From contig JASFXZ010000026.1 in the NCBI GenBank assembly GCA_032209605.1, forward strand, positions 124,001 to 188,000: 64,000 bases of DNA. The letters run 5' to 3'. Under the pieces are notes generated by a model that was not told the origin of the DNA, searched no databases, and saw only the letters and a list, made by a program, of their open reading frames with translations. The DNA is from Mactromeris polynyma (Eukaryota > Mollusca > Bivalvia > Venerida > Mactridae). Below are positions 32,801 through 47,800 of this stretch, piece by piece (the first letter of the stretch is position 1; every line of letters begins with the position of its first letter). The position numbers were made by a program, and so were the translations under genes.

Positions 32801-35800
32801 TTTCATAGTATAAATCATATGATGCTTAAATGAATTGTTGTCTAAAAATGTAACGATATTATATTCACGGTACCTCAAAGTATTCAAACTGAACTAGAAG
32901 TAGGTTATATTATACAAGTTTCGCCTTGCTTTACAATAACTGGGACCTACATTTCGGCCCCGCAAATACAGTAAAATGACCGGATAATATGGTCAAAGTA
33001 TTCATTTCCAACGAGTGAGGGTATTTTCTTTATTTCCAACGAGTGAGAACCGGTTAAATGTTTAACATACGGCGTGTTTTTGCGGAGCTCCGTCCACCAT
33101 GCGCAGATACAAATGTAACTTCACGATTTTTTCCCACTCAAAGTTTGCGAGCACGGTCATTGAGATTCCAGGCGTCAAAAATGTCTAAACGCACACTTAT
33201 TAAAATACTTGTTTTTCAAGTATTTCATATATCTCTCCGATGTTGAAACTGTAGTCGTTAGATATGCCTACAATTGGAGACATAGAGGGGACTAGCATTA
33301 GAAAGATAAATAAGCATTTTTATTAACTAATTAAAACCTACCCAGCTTTAAATTCTTAAAAAAATGCGAAACCAAAATGTGACCGTGAAAAGTTAATTCC
33401 TGTCTCAAAACTCAAACATTACAAAATATGGGATACGTTTACTTTTCTTTGTTACTCGGCAAAAACCGAAATTTACTAGAAACTTAAGTATCCGTTATAA
33501 TCCCGGACCCTGAGTTTACGTACATGCGGACTATATTACAAGTCTAGAGATTGATCACAGAAAAAATACAAATAATCATGTCGATGAGTCTAAAGTAATG
33601 CAATGGTACAGACTTTATAAAACTAGATACAATTGTACCCCCACGAGAGAGATACATTGATGCTGTACATAAGTACGATATGTTTTATGAGATACATATT
33701 AACATACGTTACTATAACATACTAGATCTGAAGTTTAGGGCAATATATGCACAAATGAACTCAAATATTTCCATATTTTTTTTTCAAACTGGGAAATCGT
33801 GCATTTTCTAGAGTTATATCATGTCAATATAAACAACAGGTGAGCTCCTTTTTCCACACCAATTGCATTCAAAATAGTAAATATAACATATTATATATGA
33901 ATTTTAGGTCAATATATTCAAAAATGAATTAGGCACATATTAGGTCCATATAATCAACAGATGAACTCCATTTGCTCCACTAATTGCATTCAAAAAAGTA
34001 AATATAAGACATTACATGTGAAAGTTAGGGTCAATATATTCAAAAATGAACACATTTAATTCAAAATATGCATTCAAAATGAAAAAAAAATGCATATTCC
34101 TTTGATATATGAGGTCAATATAATCAACATGTGAACTCTATCGTCCTCACTTATTGCATTCAAAGTGGGAAATTGTGCATATTCTTTAGGTATATAAGGT
34201 CCATATAATCAACCGGTGGACTCTATTTTCTCACTTATTGCACTCAAAACAGTGAAAATAACATATTATATATGATTTTAGGTCATTATGTTCAAAAATG
34301 AACTCAAATATATACATAAATTGCATTCAAATTAGGAAATTGTGCATATTTTTTAGGTATATTAGGTCAATATAATCAGCAGTTGTACTTTATTTTCGCC
34401 ACTTATTGCATTCAAAATAGTAAACATCACATATTATACTATGAATTTCTTAATATGTCATCGTTTTTGTTGGCACATTTTCTTTTAGTACAACCCACAA
34501 TTGGAAAGCAGAATAATTTACACTACACTTCTACTGAATAGTGTAAATAATGAATGTAAATGATGAAGATGACTTATCAGAAGTATTTGTATCATAAGAT
34601 AACTGAATTGTGAATGTGCCATTAGTGATATGAAATCTTAGCCAAAATGTTTAAAAAAACATAACTGGAAGGACATTGACTTTAGGGAAAACGATACCAA
34701 ATGGACTAAAAGAAACTTTGGTTTAGACAGCTGAACTGTATAGATCTGTTCTCCAAAAGTAGAAGAGAACTTTGCCAGTTGAAAGACAAATGTTGTACAC
34801 CATACTCGTATAGCCCTTAACAATAAATGTATTGCGAAATAAGCAGTTATTAGAGAAGTATATCAAGGTGGTCATGTGTCCAATAAAGAACAGACAATGT
34901 GTAAGTGGCTCAGATAGCTCTGTCGGAAGAGCCATGTCTTGTTAATAAGTATTCCAGGTTCGAAACCCGGTTTACAAGCTATTCAGATTTCTGACTCTGT
35001 GACACATTGATACAATTTCAACACACTTACCAGGACGAATTCTGGGGACAATGTCGTATTTATAACATAGCCATTGAACTTCCACACATAAGCAATGTCC
35101 AAATATGGACTATATGCTGCATCACAATATATGAACGCCGTTCTGTTTACTGTTACAGTCGATGGGGAAGGAGGTGTGGTTATGATTAATGCATCTGTGA
35201 AAAAAAACCATACCAAGTATATATCACATAGGATACTTTGTCTTTCTTCCACAAAATATATCGAAGTTTTGTTACACAGCTATTGTAACAAGCTTCTTTC
35301 AGTTATCCAAACTATTTTCCAACGTTCACAACCAAGACCTCAATATGGTGTTTCAAATACAGTAAAACATCAATAAAAGACCACCTCAATAATAAGACCA
35401 CCTCAAAATTAAGAACACATTTTTAAAGTCGATTTTCACTGTTTTGCTCTCTGTTTAACCTAAATATTAAGACCCGCTCAATATTAAGACCAATTGTCAA
35501 GGGTCCAAAGAGTGGTCTTATTATTAGAGTTTCATTTTACTTGAATATATTGGCCAATGCTAAATACCACAAAAACTATGTACCCGAAAAGCAAGTTTAT
35601 ACAGTATAACTGAAATCATCTAAAAACCTGTCCTCGTGAACAACATTCTATTTTATCACGTGGTCTGCATATATCATCGATGACTGCGCATTAAATATAC
35701 TTTAATTGGATTATTTAAAGTTTTATAATGACGGTATAGGTGATGCATTGCAAAATGATCATGATTAAACAATTTCAAAAATACCATGAAACATCAACCA

Positions 35801-38800
35801 TACGACAAATGGGTGTACCCACCTGCTACTTTAAGGTAAGTGGCGTTCCTTGCATCACCCAAATGGTTTGTAGCAAGACAAGTATACATTGCCGCGTCAC
35901 TATACTGCAGACCCGAAATTACCAGGTTAAATGAAGCGTCCATGCCAGTACGAGTCGACACTTCCCCTCTCATTAGGTTCATGTCGCCACCATTTTTCAA
36001 CCAACGCACCTATTGGATGCAAAGAAAGCAATACAAATAATCATGATAAATCACAAAATTTAGAAAGTCCACTTAAAAATATAATTAAATAAACTTTCAG
36101 TTCTTGCTTCCATAAGAGAAACACAAGCAAATCATCGATCATTTCTAGTTCGTTCTTGACAGTATGTGTCATTGAACATATTTTAAAATAACGTTTTGTC
36201 AGAAAGCATCAAATTCAAAAACAGAGAATAAGTATCTACTGGGAACGCCACGTAGAGAAGACAATATCTCCCCTAATAGACCTCCAGGAAAACAACAGTC
36301 CATAAAAACATCAGGCATTTGAGGAGGTGCAAGGGTAAACACGCAAAGGAAATGAATGGCTAAGTGACAACAAAGTGTCTCCGAAGACAGCAGTTAAATG
36401 TTGTAGTGAATTCAGCTAAATAAAAATAATTTCGTCGGCAAGGTTAACATCCATTAAGTACGTAAACAAGATTTTTTCCATACATTTAATGTTGTACCGC
36501 TTTGGTATGAAAGAGATATTAAGTTGTTAGAGGGAACGCCTTGCATAAGACAATGCCTCCCCACACAGACCATAATTAAACAACATTCTACAAAACATAA
36601 GGGACTCAGGGGGTGGACGGTATACATGTATGGGAAGCTGTGTGCAAGGAATGGTCTGTCCAAACTGCACATGGGGAATGGGAAACCGAATATACATCTA
36701 AAGACATACATAGAAATAATAGCAATTTACAGTCTTTGAACTGTTAGTACAAATACTGGGGTTTAAATGGATGTAACAGTTAGCTATCCTCACACGTAAC
36801 CGCTTTATGGTAATTGATACCCGATATATATACATAAATATACATAAATAGACTAAGTAGGCAGTAAATAATAATTGCAATCATATATATAATAGAAACC
36901 ATGTTTTACCTCGGGACTTGGGGCAGCTTCTACACTACACTTTATACTGATATTTCCACCAAGTGCCCCAAATGTCTCAGCCGGTAGTGGGTGCCTATCG
37001 AAATTTGGCGCAATGGCTGAAAACGACCACATACTTTTATCAAAATTGTATTATTTTTCAAAATTAAAAAAAAGTATGCTATACCTGCAAAAGCTGCACC
37101 GATATCAAGTCAATACATTTAAAACTTGTATAAAAGTGATAAAAGAAAATATATTTTCCTCATTACCAAAGAAACGTAGACATTTTAGCGTGTCAGATAT
37201 TTCTAAAATACAGAGTGGTACATGTTTGTACCATTTTCATAACTACACGATGGGCTGCGCTCTGTGCAATTCTTTTCTTGAAATGGGTGTCGAATGGTGC
37301 TATTAATTCGATAAATTATTCGGATCATTTTAATACCATTAATGGTGTGCTTTAACAATAATATATTTAATAATTACTCACATAACACTTTAAGTTGTCC
37401 GGTACTAAATGCGGTTCCATGAGTATTAGTGGCTGCACACTGAAACATTCCTTCATCCCGCTTTTTGTCCACATTTAGAATGGTCAATATACCATCTCGT
37501 ATTGCATATTGTCCAGATACATTACTGAGAAGTTCTCCATTTTTATACCAAGAATAGATTGGCCTAGGTCTCGCCACCGCTCTGCAATGCCAGACCAGTT
37601 TCATGCCGGGATCGGCAAATATGTTCTTTATTTGGTAAGGAAAGTAGGGATCCACTGCAGACATACGAATATAAATAAGTAAGAAATTCTTCTAGAATTT
37701 ATAGTATTATTCGAATTCTTTCATTCGCCGAATACAATCATTCTCGTTGTCACAGAGGTAAGCAAACTCGTGAATTGACGACATCTGGAAATATGTCATC
37801 ACAAGGAACACAATTCGACTTCGTTAAAGGATTTCGTATCTATATGAACATACTGATTGTGGAATTGAAGCGTTTTTATACGCCCGTTCATAGATCAATA
37901 ACTTTAGAAGTATTTGTCCAATCATCACCAAATTAGGTCAGAATGTGTATGGTCTTAATATCTGGAACAAGTTCAATAACCAGCCATATCGCTAGAGTCA
38001 CTCGGAGGTTATCGTCCTTTGATTATAGAAAGTACCTCAAATTTGTCTTGTTTTAACTCTGAACTTGACTTATGACGGGCGTATTTTGTGACAGTGGCAC
38101 TTTTGTTGTTTTTATATGTTAACATTTCATTACATGTAAACGCATTACATACAGCAATGATAACTAGCGGAAGCCTTTCAGAATTCTCTTGAACTAAAGG
38201 TATCGGTGCATTCATGAAATATTTATGCACTCACGATGCCCTTCTTTACCGATGTCATATTATTCAGATTTTCGTATAGTGAAAATATTAAGGGAGATTA
38301 ATCCGATTAATAAACTACACTCAAACGCTTTTCTTATTGGTCACTTTGATACTGTCATATTTTTTTCCAAAAATAATACAATGGTATATGAATTTACTAA
38401 ACTTGTTAACTTTATTTTTACCCATTCTTCAATCATTTGAAACACCAAATTCACTCATAAGCGTACTAAAAATCGGCAGCATATAATCACCGGAAAGCAC
38501 CGAAAAACCGGATAGCACCGGAATGCAATTGAGTATTTTGAATTGCTTTCCGGTGCTATCCGGTTTTTCGGTGCTTTCTGATGATTCTGTGCACCGAAAA
38601 AATCTGCTCATAAAGATTTCTGTCAAACATGATCAGCAACATAAACGTTAAGTGGCCTAAATCAGTAAAGTGGTTCAGTGTTTGTATTAAATATTACCAT
38701 CCATATTAAGGGTAATTGTCTGTTTAGCGACAGAGCCAGCATTCCTTGAGCACATGCATACATAATTCCCGTCAGCCTCCAGTGGGGTATTATCTATAGT

Positions 38801-41800
38801 CAATATTCTGTTCATGTCGGACAACGTCGTACCGTCGACAAATGGACGACCATCTTCCCTGTACCAGGAATAATGTAATGGCAATCTGAAATATAATACG
38901 GGTAAATATTCTATATAATTCCTGAGAAGATTCCCCAAAACGAAACACACAATCTCGCAAGTACTGGCGCCGATCTCCCAAAACATCTCAAATAAAAATC
39001 TCAGCTCAATGCTGATAGAAATAAGTACAACTTTTATTATCTGTTTTCATTCTAACTATGGTGCAGCATATGACATGTCCATCGGATGTGATTATATTCC
39101 TGGTTATGGACATTGGGGTGTGTTTATGGATCAGTGTAGATCTGTCAACTCAACTGATCATTGAAACGTAACATAGAAAAGATATAATACCTGATACATA
39201 TAATACATAGACATGTAAAATGTCCAATATACTAATATATTGTATATAGATAGTTCCCACATTTACACTAGTTACCTCCCTTGTTCTAAATAGTGAGCCA
39301 TGCATATTGCTAGACAAATTGCCTCCAAGTTTATAGGGGAATATACATGTAATGTAAACGATCATAAAATAATCAGATATATAAACATAACTTATGCATT
39401 ATGCTTATGTAGACAGTTGGCTCAGAAAGTTGAAGAAAAATTGGTTGATACATGCACATTCTCTTGGTATTCTCTCAATTATCACATATTTGGGTATTAC
39501 TCCTATAAGTTCTTAGCAGTTTTGCCTATCGAAATGGCTGATGAGAACAAGGAAGATAAATATTGTAGTTGTGTGAGCTAACTATTATATTAACTTACGT
39601 TCCATATGCAATACATTCCATTCGTACTCGATGTCCTCTTAACACGTTTGTAGGAAAAACAAGAGTGTATATAATAGGCCCATAATCATTGTCTGTCACT
39701 GATGAATAAAAGTAATAAATGTTTACACCGCAACCTATCCAGAGCCATCCTCAGTCGGGTACCAACCTCTCTTTAACAACAGTATCTATTTTGCCTCCAT
39801 GAAGAGTTTACACATAATTTAACCACTGTAGAGCCACAACCTAGCAACAACCAACTTTTACATCTCCAAATAATGTGTCTCACGAAAGGTTGCTTTTTAC
39901 ATTACCATCCCATGGGTAATTTGCCGAGTTGAATGACCATCATGCGTAAATTGGTGGTGTAGTTCTTTAAGGTTTCAAGACCCACAGATACAAATCAGAT
40001 CGTATTATGGATACTACCAAACTTTTATGATACAGGTACACAATCGGGCATGACTTAGAATAAAATACTGGTGGGTACATCGATTAAACCTTGTATTGTA
40101 CTGCAAACACAGTTTCCAATATCGCAACAATCCCATTGTCCTGGAACAGAACCAACCGACGAGGTGAACACGCAACAAGTCTACCTGTTACATGTATTTA
40201 TATGCCGATAGGCTAATTCCATTAACACCCCTCGCGTGTTCTGTTACATTCACATGTTTCCTTAGTTATCTAAAGATAACCTTACCGCTTTCAGGAGATA
40301 GATAAAGCCATTGTCCCAGACTGATTCTGCTCGGCACATTTCCCTCAGCAAACACGGAACCATCTGGTGTAGACAGTGAAACAACACAATAGTACTTGAT
40401 GTCTGCGTCTGTTGGTTGCACCTCGGAAATATACAGGGTACCAGAGTCAGACACGAAGAAGTTGTCGGAACCTTCAGATATATGCATGTCCCCGATGTTG
40501 TCCCTAAACCACCAATATGTCACCCCTGCAATATTGAAAAATTTACTCCTTCAAAACATTCATATAATGAGACAGACCTTAATATGATTTTTAAACATTT
40601 CTTGTTATATTTCCATGCCTCCCTGTGCACTTTGTATGCGGCATTTTCTGCTTGACTTCAATAATCTTTTTCGGTGCAGCCGTACTGACATGGCTTTGCT
40701 ATTTGTATATCAGTGTTATGTAAACCAATCAAATATTACATTAACCACTAAGCCAAGTTCTCTTCAACCGAACATCCTTGATGCGGATTGGTTAACCTTT
40801 CGATAAGGGTTACGTTTACCTTACCGAAATCCACTGAATGTCGGTGAAATTACCGATATCCATTTTGGATCGGGAGTAACCAGCAATCGTAACATCTCGA
40901 CAATTGTTTATGTTACACAACAAATTTTAACCTTCGAACTGTGCCGACCATCATGTTTCAGCGTATTTCTTGTTTCTAATGTCTGTTAATTGTACAGAAA
41001 ATGTTTGGACTTGTTTGTACTGAAACATTTCACTTACGATATCCACGAAGTAGTGAATGGTTTCACACATCAAAGAAAGTTTTTATCAACAATAAATGTC
41101 TAAACTTTGATCGATCGTTAATTTTTATTTTCGCTTTGAAGCGTTTTGACAACAGTTTTTCAGAATCCTTCACGGGCGTAGGCGGGTGGAGGCGGGCGGA
41201 GGCGGGCGGAGACGGGCGGAAGATGTTAGAAAATAAAACAATAGGAAACAATGATGTAGGAAACAATGGTGAAACCATACTTGGTGAGTATCGTGGTTGG
41301 TGGCATTCCATTTTTGTTCCTTCAAACGCCTTAGCCAGCAATGGTTCCATCTCGTTGTTAGGGAAATCTCCTAGATCTAAGAATAAGACAGAATCTTATA
41401 AATATCAAAAGACTGCATATACATGTACTCATTTTTCTTCACTAAAACGGCACACGTTCTCATTGAACAAAGCCTTTGAAATTGCTTAATATGATAATGA
41501 ATATAGAACAGTTTAATCAAGTTCAAAAGTGTTATAAGACATGCAAATAGAAAGTGCAATGTATAACAACGAAGTGGATTGAGTAATAAATAAAGAAATA
41601 ATAAAAAATAAGTTAAAATGTGTAAAGACGTGATCAAGGTACAGGACAAAACTCACATCCAAACGAAACTCGGATCATCTCACTCAATGTGGTCCCGACT
41701 TCGTTTGTTGCGCGACAAAAGTACATATTATCATCCTTCTCTTCGTCAGGATCTTGTATGGTTAATTTACCAGCTTGAAAATGAAACACGCAGAGCATTT

Positions 41801-44800
41801 TGATAACATTCTAACCAATGATGTTGAAACGCTAGACAAATGAGCAAAGATCAGTACCAGCGTAATCGACTTTGCTTCAAAATGTGTCGAAACGTCGGCA
41901 ATAATGACAGGTTAAAAATTGTATTACACTGACAGTTATAAGGCAATGAAGCCGTTTTGTTGCCAAGCTTTTACGTTTAATTGTTGAGTAGTCCTTTGTT
42001 GATGCAGATTCAATCTCTGTTAGTTGTATAGTATATCTCAACACGATGGTTAGTTATACCGTCCCATTTCCTTTCTATTTAGTTTTATTTTGTTCATATA
42101 CCTTTATACGCACTGAACGCGGGAGATTTTCAGGAGTTATTTCCCTTCATTTCCCATCTAGAGTTCTCTCCCTGTATAGTATTTACATATACAGAAGAGG
42201 CAAAGGGTGTGAACTCCAGATGAGAAATAAAGGGAAATAACTCCACACAATCTTCAGTGTAATTGAAAAGCAATATTACTGAACTATATATGTCATGTTA
42301 AATCAAACATAAAAGAAAGTTTTTTTCAGTTTTGGAAATACATGTACACGTAATGTCAAAATGATTATAATAGTGACCATACTGACCAATGTATAATATG
42401 TGCAAATGTACGGAACGTACGTATATACATTACCTGTGAGTGTATATCTTGCACTGGGTAAAACTCTTTCTGGATTCAGGTAGCTTTTACCTTTGAAGAA
42501 TGTGTAGTTTGAGATTGGGTTGGATGAGGCTATACATTCCACTTCTGCGTTTTGTACCGTTTTGAAAACCTGGTGAATGAAAAGTTGACTATTTCACTTA
42601 ACCTTCATTTTGTTCTAAGTGTTAAACGCGTTTTATTGTTACAAATGTGGTAAATCATTCATGAAAAAGATGTATGGTCCTAGTATTCATATTTCATAAC
42701 TGATTAAAGTATAGGAAATTATGTTTGATAATTAAATATAATTGTTTCTTTTTAATGTCGCCGTGTTGACGCGGTCAATTTTAGTTGCGTTGAGTATAGT
42801 TAAACCTAGATAGAGATCAATCAGTAGAGTGAGTGTATGGTTAGTTCAGGTTTGTGATCTACCTACCCTGGTCAGGGTTACTGACCCTCATACATTACTG
42901 GTAGATTGTTAAAAACGGCGTACATACTCAGAGGAAATGGCTGTTTATTCACTGATTGCTTGTTCCTTTGCTTTTGATTAAGTCATCCAATTTGATAACA
43001 TTACTTACTAGATATACTACTAAAACATGCACGTGTATAATTATTGTGGCATACCCTTCAGAAATTATTTAACATACCTGTATAGAATGTTTGCCACACG
43101 TAAACTATCGGTATGCACAAAAGGTAATGTCACTGAACCTCCGATTTGCAACCAAAACGCTATTCAGAAATACACAAGTGTTAAGTATTACATTGGTAGG
43201 CTTTCTTTTTTGCCTTCCATGTACTTACCACGGTATCGTTTGACAGAAGTATAAATACAGAACCCTTTTGTATTGCTGCTTTTTCTATAGATGCATAGCC
43301 ATATTCTGATAATAGAAAAATATTAAATGCATTAACAGATAAAACAATAAATATCTTGAAAAAAGATGGTCGGCGCAATTTAAAGGTTAAGATTTGTTGT
43401 GCGACATAAAACATTGCCGAATGTTACGATTACATAGTCACTCCAGATCCAAAATGGATTTCGGTAAATTGACTGAAATTCAGTGGATTTCGGTAAGGTA
43501 ACGTTTCCCGTATCGAAAGGTTAACACATCCACGTTAAGAGAAGTTGGTTTATTGGTTAACGTAAGATTTGATTGGTTTACACACTACTGATATGCAAAT
43601 AGCGAGGTCATGTTAGTACGGCTGCGCCGAAAACTGGATTTGACCCCAAAAAATTGTTTAAAGCGGGGCGAAGCATATGAGAATTCTTCCTTTGCGTAAC
43701 CGGCCACTGCAGCTGACGATTACTTTTTAATTAGTTCTCTCCCTTTAATCGTCTGTACACTTGAGTATGGTGCTGTTAGATTGACCGAAAACAGGTATTT
43801 GAACACTCAGGACCGATCCAATTTAATTTAGAAAAAATAATTACTCTCAGTTGTAAAACTATAAGTGCGATTTGTTTACTTTTCTATCAAAGCACAACCT
43901 GCAGCTCTTTTTCTCCGTCAAGTTTACGGACAAGCACAAACATTAAAACGCACCTATTTGAAATGTAATGATCCAGGCAATATATTCTAGCGTTCGCGGT
44001 TAGTAAAACGCCACTATACATCAATATAGACTTCAGTATGCAATTGATATTTTCCATTGTCGCTGGTCGTATATATTATTCCGTATAACACTTCACACAT
44101 TTTATGCACAGTCGTACTCACAGGGCTTTGCTGTTTGCATATCTGTGTTGTGTAAACCAATTAAATATTACGTCAACCACCAAACCAACTTCTCTATCGA
44201 ACAACGTTTCTAACATTGACGCAAATTCGTTAACCTTTCGATAAAGGGCACATTACCATACCGAAATCAACTGAATTTCGGTAAAGTTACCGAAATCCAT
44301 TTTCCATTACCGAAATCCACTTCTATTACAACATCTGCGCTATACGTTGCTAATTCATTGTTTGCCATTATCGTTAAATTCAAACATCTTGCAGTCTATA
44401 AGTTCAAATTTCTATGATGTATATGAGGTACTCACCAAAATCTCTTTCTAGAACGTAGAAATAATCGACATCAGAACTTGATATCTCACATATATAACCA
44501 CAGACGTAGTTTGAAGTTACATTCACCCATTCATACGTTGTTCCTGAAAGAGAAAAATCTAAGACGGTAGTAATATTAATAAATCAGTAACAATTACAGC
44601 TACAATATGATTCAAAATGAACAAAGCGGATAATAGTTGCAACATTTTATGAACCAGACGTGTCCATACGAAACGAACGCCCCCGCTTTGGGCTTTCAAG
44701 TCGAAAAGGGCCCAAACTGGATTGAACACAAAATCGAACTTGACATGGAGCCTTATTCACGAACATTTTAAGACTGAAACGCAGACTTGGACTTAATAAT

Positions 44801-47800
44801 GAAGTTATAGCACGGACAAGAAATTGATATTTTTAGTAACAGTGACCTTGATCTTGAACCTAGGAGGCCGGATGTTGCGCACGACCCATCATCTTGTTAT
44901 GGTGATCAGTTAATTGAATTTATATTAAAATCCCCCATCCATAATGAAGTTAAAGCTCGAACAAGAATCCGAACACACACACAGACAGGCGCGACCCTTA
45001 ATGCCCACCCCATATATATGCATTATATAATTGCCTAATATGATATAACTGGCACCGCGTTATCACAGTTGTTATATCAAGTTCCAAGTTTTAACCACTG
45101 CACTACCCTCGCCGCGATGTCCGCACAGCGGATTTTGAGTGAGTATCAAAGTTGAAGTTGATAATTAATTGCATTTTGGAACTATTTTTTGCTATAAATA
45201 TTCATAGTGTCACGTAGATACATTGAAATGTGTGCCGTACCATCAAAGAATAAAATAGTTTATCTATTTTACAGTGTAAATGTTGACATTTAACACAGAA
45301 ATCGTCTGATGTTTCAAAAGACTGACTGGTCACTAAATAGTTTACAATTTTCATATACAATGTACATTGTATTTTAACAGAAAACAGAATTTCCAGTAGA
45401 AGACGTAATTGATGAGGTGGATAGTGTTTGTCAGGAAGAAGATGAGTTCTCCTTCTTAACAATAGATGACAAAGTAGTTGTGGTACCTGTCGGAATGGTG
45501 AAGCAGATGTTCCCAGATATGCAAGATGAACATTAGAGCTTCATATTGTTGATTTGTGTAAACCTTACATAAGTGTCACTTGCACTTACAAGGACAGTGA
45601 TCCCTTATCTATTCGGAACAACTGAGACTGCAATCAAAGTTATGCGAAAAACTAGATACTTCCATTTCTGATATCATTCGGTATTTATTCATATCCCGGT
45701 ATTGAAGGTGCTAATTTTTTTTAATTTGAAGACATGATTCCCTGTGGCATATTCAAAGTACACACCAATTTTGATAAAAAGCATGAAAAATTATGCAATT
45801 GCTTACAAGTATAATTTCTTTTGGAATATTTGTGTTGCCAAAATTGAAAACCTGTTGCCAAATTATTGTCTTTTTCACATTTGATGTTATTGGCGAATGA
45901 CAGAGGGAACCCTAGAAACAAAAAATGTGGATTTTATTCTTGATTTACGACTGTTTCAGAGAGAGAAAATATAACCAGGAAAGTACTTGGTAGATTCCAG
46001 GAAAGTACTGGTTAGATGCCAGGAAAATGGTAACTGTACGATGGGTCTCATTGGCACTATGCAGTGACCGTATTTGGCTTCAAAAATTGTCTGTTTGACC
46101 TATACTTCTCTACTGGCATCAAAAAAGTATATTTATGGTGTGCGGCAGACATACCGGGTCGACCAAATTACCATAATGTGCATTATAAAATGTGCGCGGC
46201 GACGGGCGACCTCATAAACACAGTAATACTATACATACATACCTTTTTACTGTATGGCAAAAGTTAAGTATGTCAAAAAACCACATGTAAAAAAACCCAG
46301 TCAGCACTCAAAAGTTTTTAAAAAACCAAGCCCTCCCTTATTTTCATTTAATTTTTGCTTTGGCCTCTTATTTGAATATATTGTACTGTGTTTTGATAGT
46401 TGACTTTGCTTGTCTTTGATACTTGTAACAGTTCTTACATTAATGTGCTTTTGCAATATTCATGTCTTGCCTCAGTCTTCAGGTGTTTTATTGCTGTTTG
46501 TTTCACTTTGATATGTTTTAATTATTTAACTCATTCGAGATTTGTTCATTGCATGATTGTCCTCAAAAATAGTGTGTCACACAGCCCCACTCGAATTCCA
46601 AAATAGCCACTTGGGCTTCTGATTGCCAGACATTTTTTCTAAAAAAATATATTTACCCTTTGGCTGATTTGCTATGAACATGGCACATGATTGTACTGTA
46701 CCAAAATTACATCCAACATCTGATTCGCTGACATATTTTGGATATTATATCTAAAGCTGCTAGAGCAGTTTAAACCAAACCGGGTAAAAATGTTCCTTGA
46801 ATAGCCCTATGCTGTGTCTGCAGTCTACTTTCAACTTTTGATACAACTGGTCTAACATACTTTTTGTTACTGACTAAGCTCAAAGTAGTTTCCTTTAAAA
46901 CAAAGCTTGGATGATTTGACCTGGATTCATGTATAAACTATATAAAAGATGATGTTTTTGCAATTAAGCTGCATATGAAGTAAACAGTTTAGTACTAATA
47001 TTTAACTACAATGTATAATTATATAAACTTTGTTATTGCTTGTACATATGTGTTCATCATCTTGTATTTATTATGTCTCCACATGTTGTATGTTTGTCTG
47101 TCCGGTCTGCCTTGTTCTCCCTTTATCTCCAAAATCCAGTAATAGATTTTCATCAACTTGCTGGGAAGTATCAGTATGAAGTCTAGTAGTTCATATTGTA
47201 ATTTGGGGTCATAATGTTAAAAGTCAAGGTCACAGGTGTCTGAAACTTGAAAACTTTGTCTGCTGTTCATCTCTAAAAAAACCTGTTACATTTTCATCAA
47301 AGTTGTGCTTTGAAAATTAATTGGAAAATACCCCACTGCAACAAGATAACTCATAACCTATGGCAAGCTAGTGTTATCATAACTTTATGCCTGGCCATAC
47401 TGATTTTACTCTAATTTAGCGAGGATAGAATTTAATATGTCATTTCATAATTAAATATTCACAAACGTTACATAAAGGGTCTAATATCTTTGTATTTCAT
47501 TTATTTACAATCGTGACAAACATTTCACTTGTTTTACAGTCTTAAGGTTCTACCATTATTACTGACCATTTTTCTTTATTTTGGATTGAAAATCTAGCAT
47601 TTCTAGAACAAGTCGGATTGAAGATCTCTTGGAAAAAATGTTTATTCTTTCTTCAATAATTTTTTATTCTTTTTCACATTTATGTTTTTTTTTTATTCCA
47701 TATTCCATGCAAACCTTCTTACCTAGTTACACAAACTTTGATATTATAAAACTGTTTACAGTCAAACCTGTCTGTAAAGACCACCCATGGGAACAGCAAA

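Noticed and set aside
34901..34975. Possible tRNA gene
   Set aside because: The D-arm and B box are present but the acceptor and anticodon stems do not pair well, so it is listed only as a tRNA-like relic.
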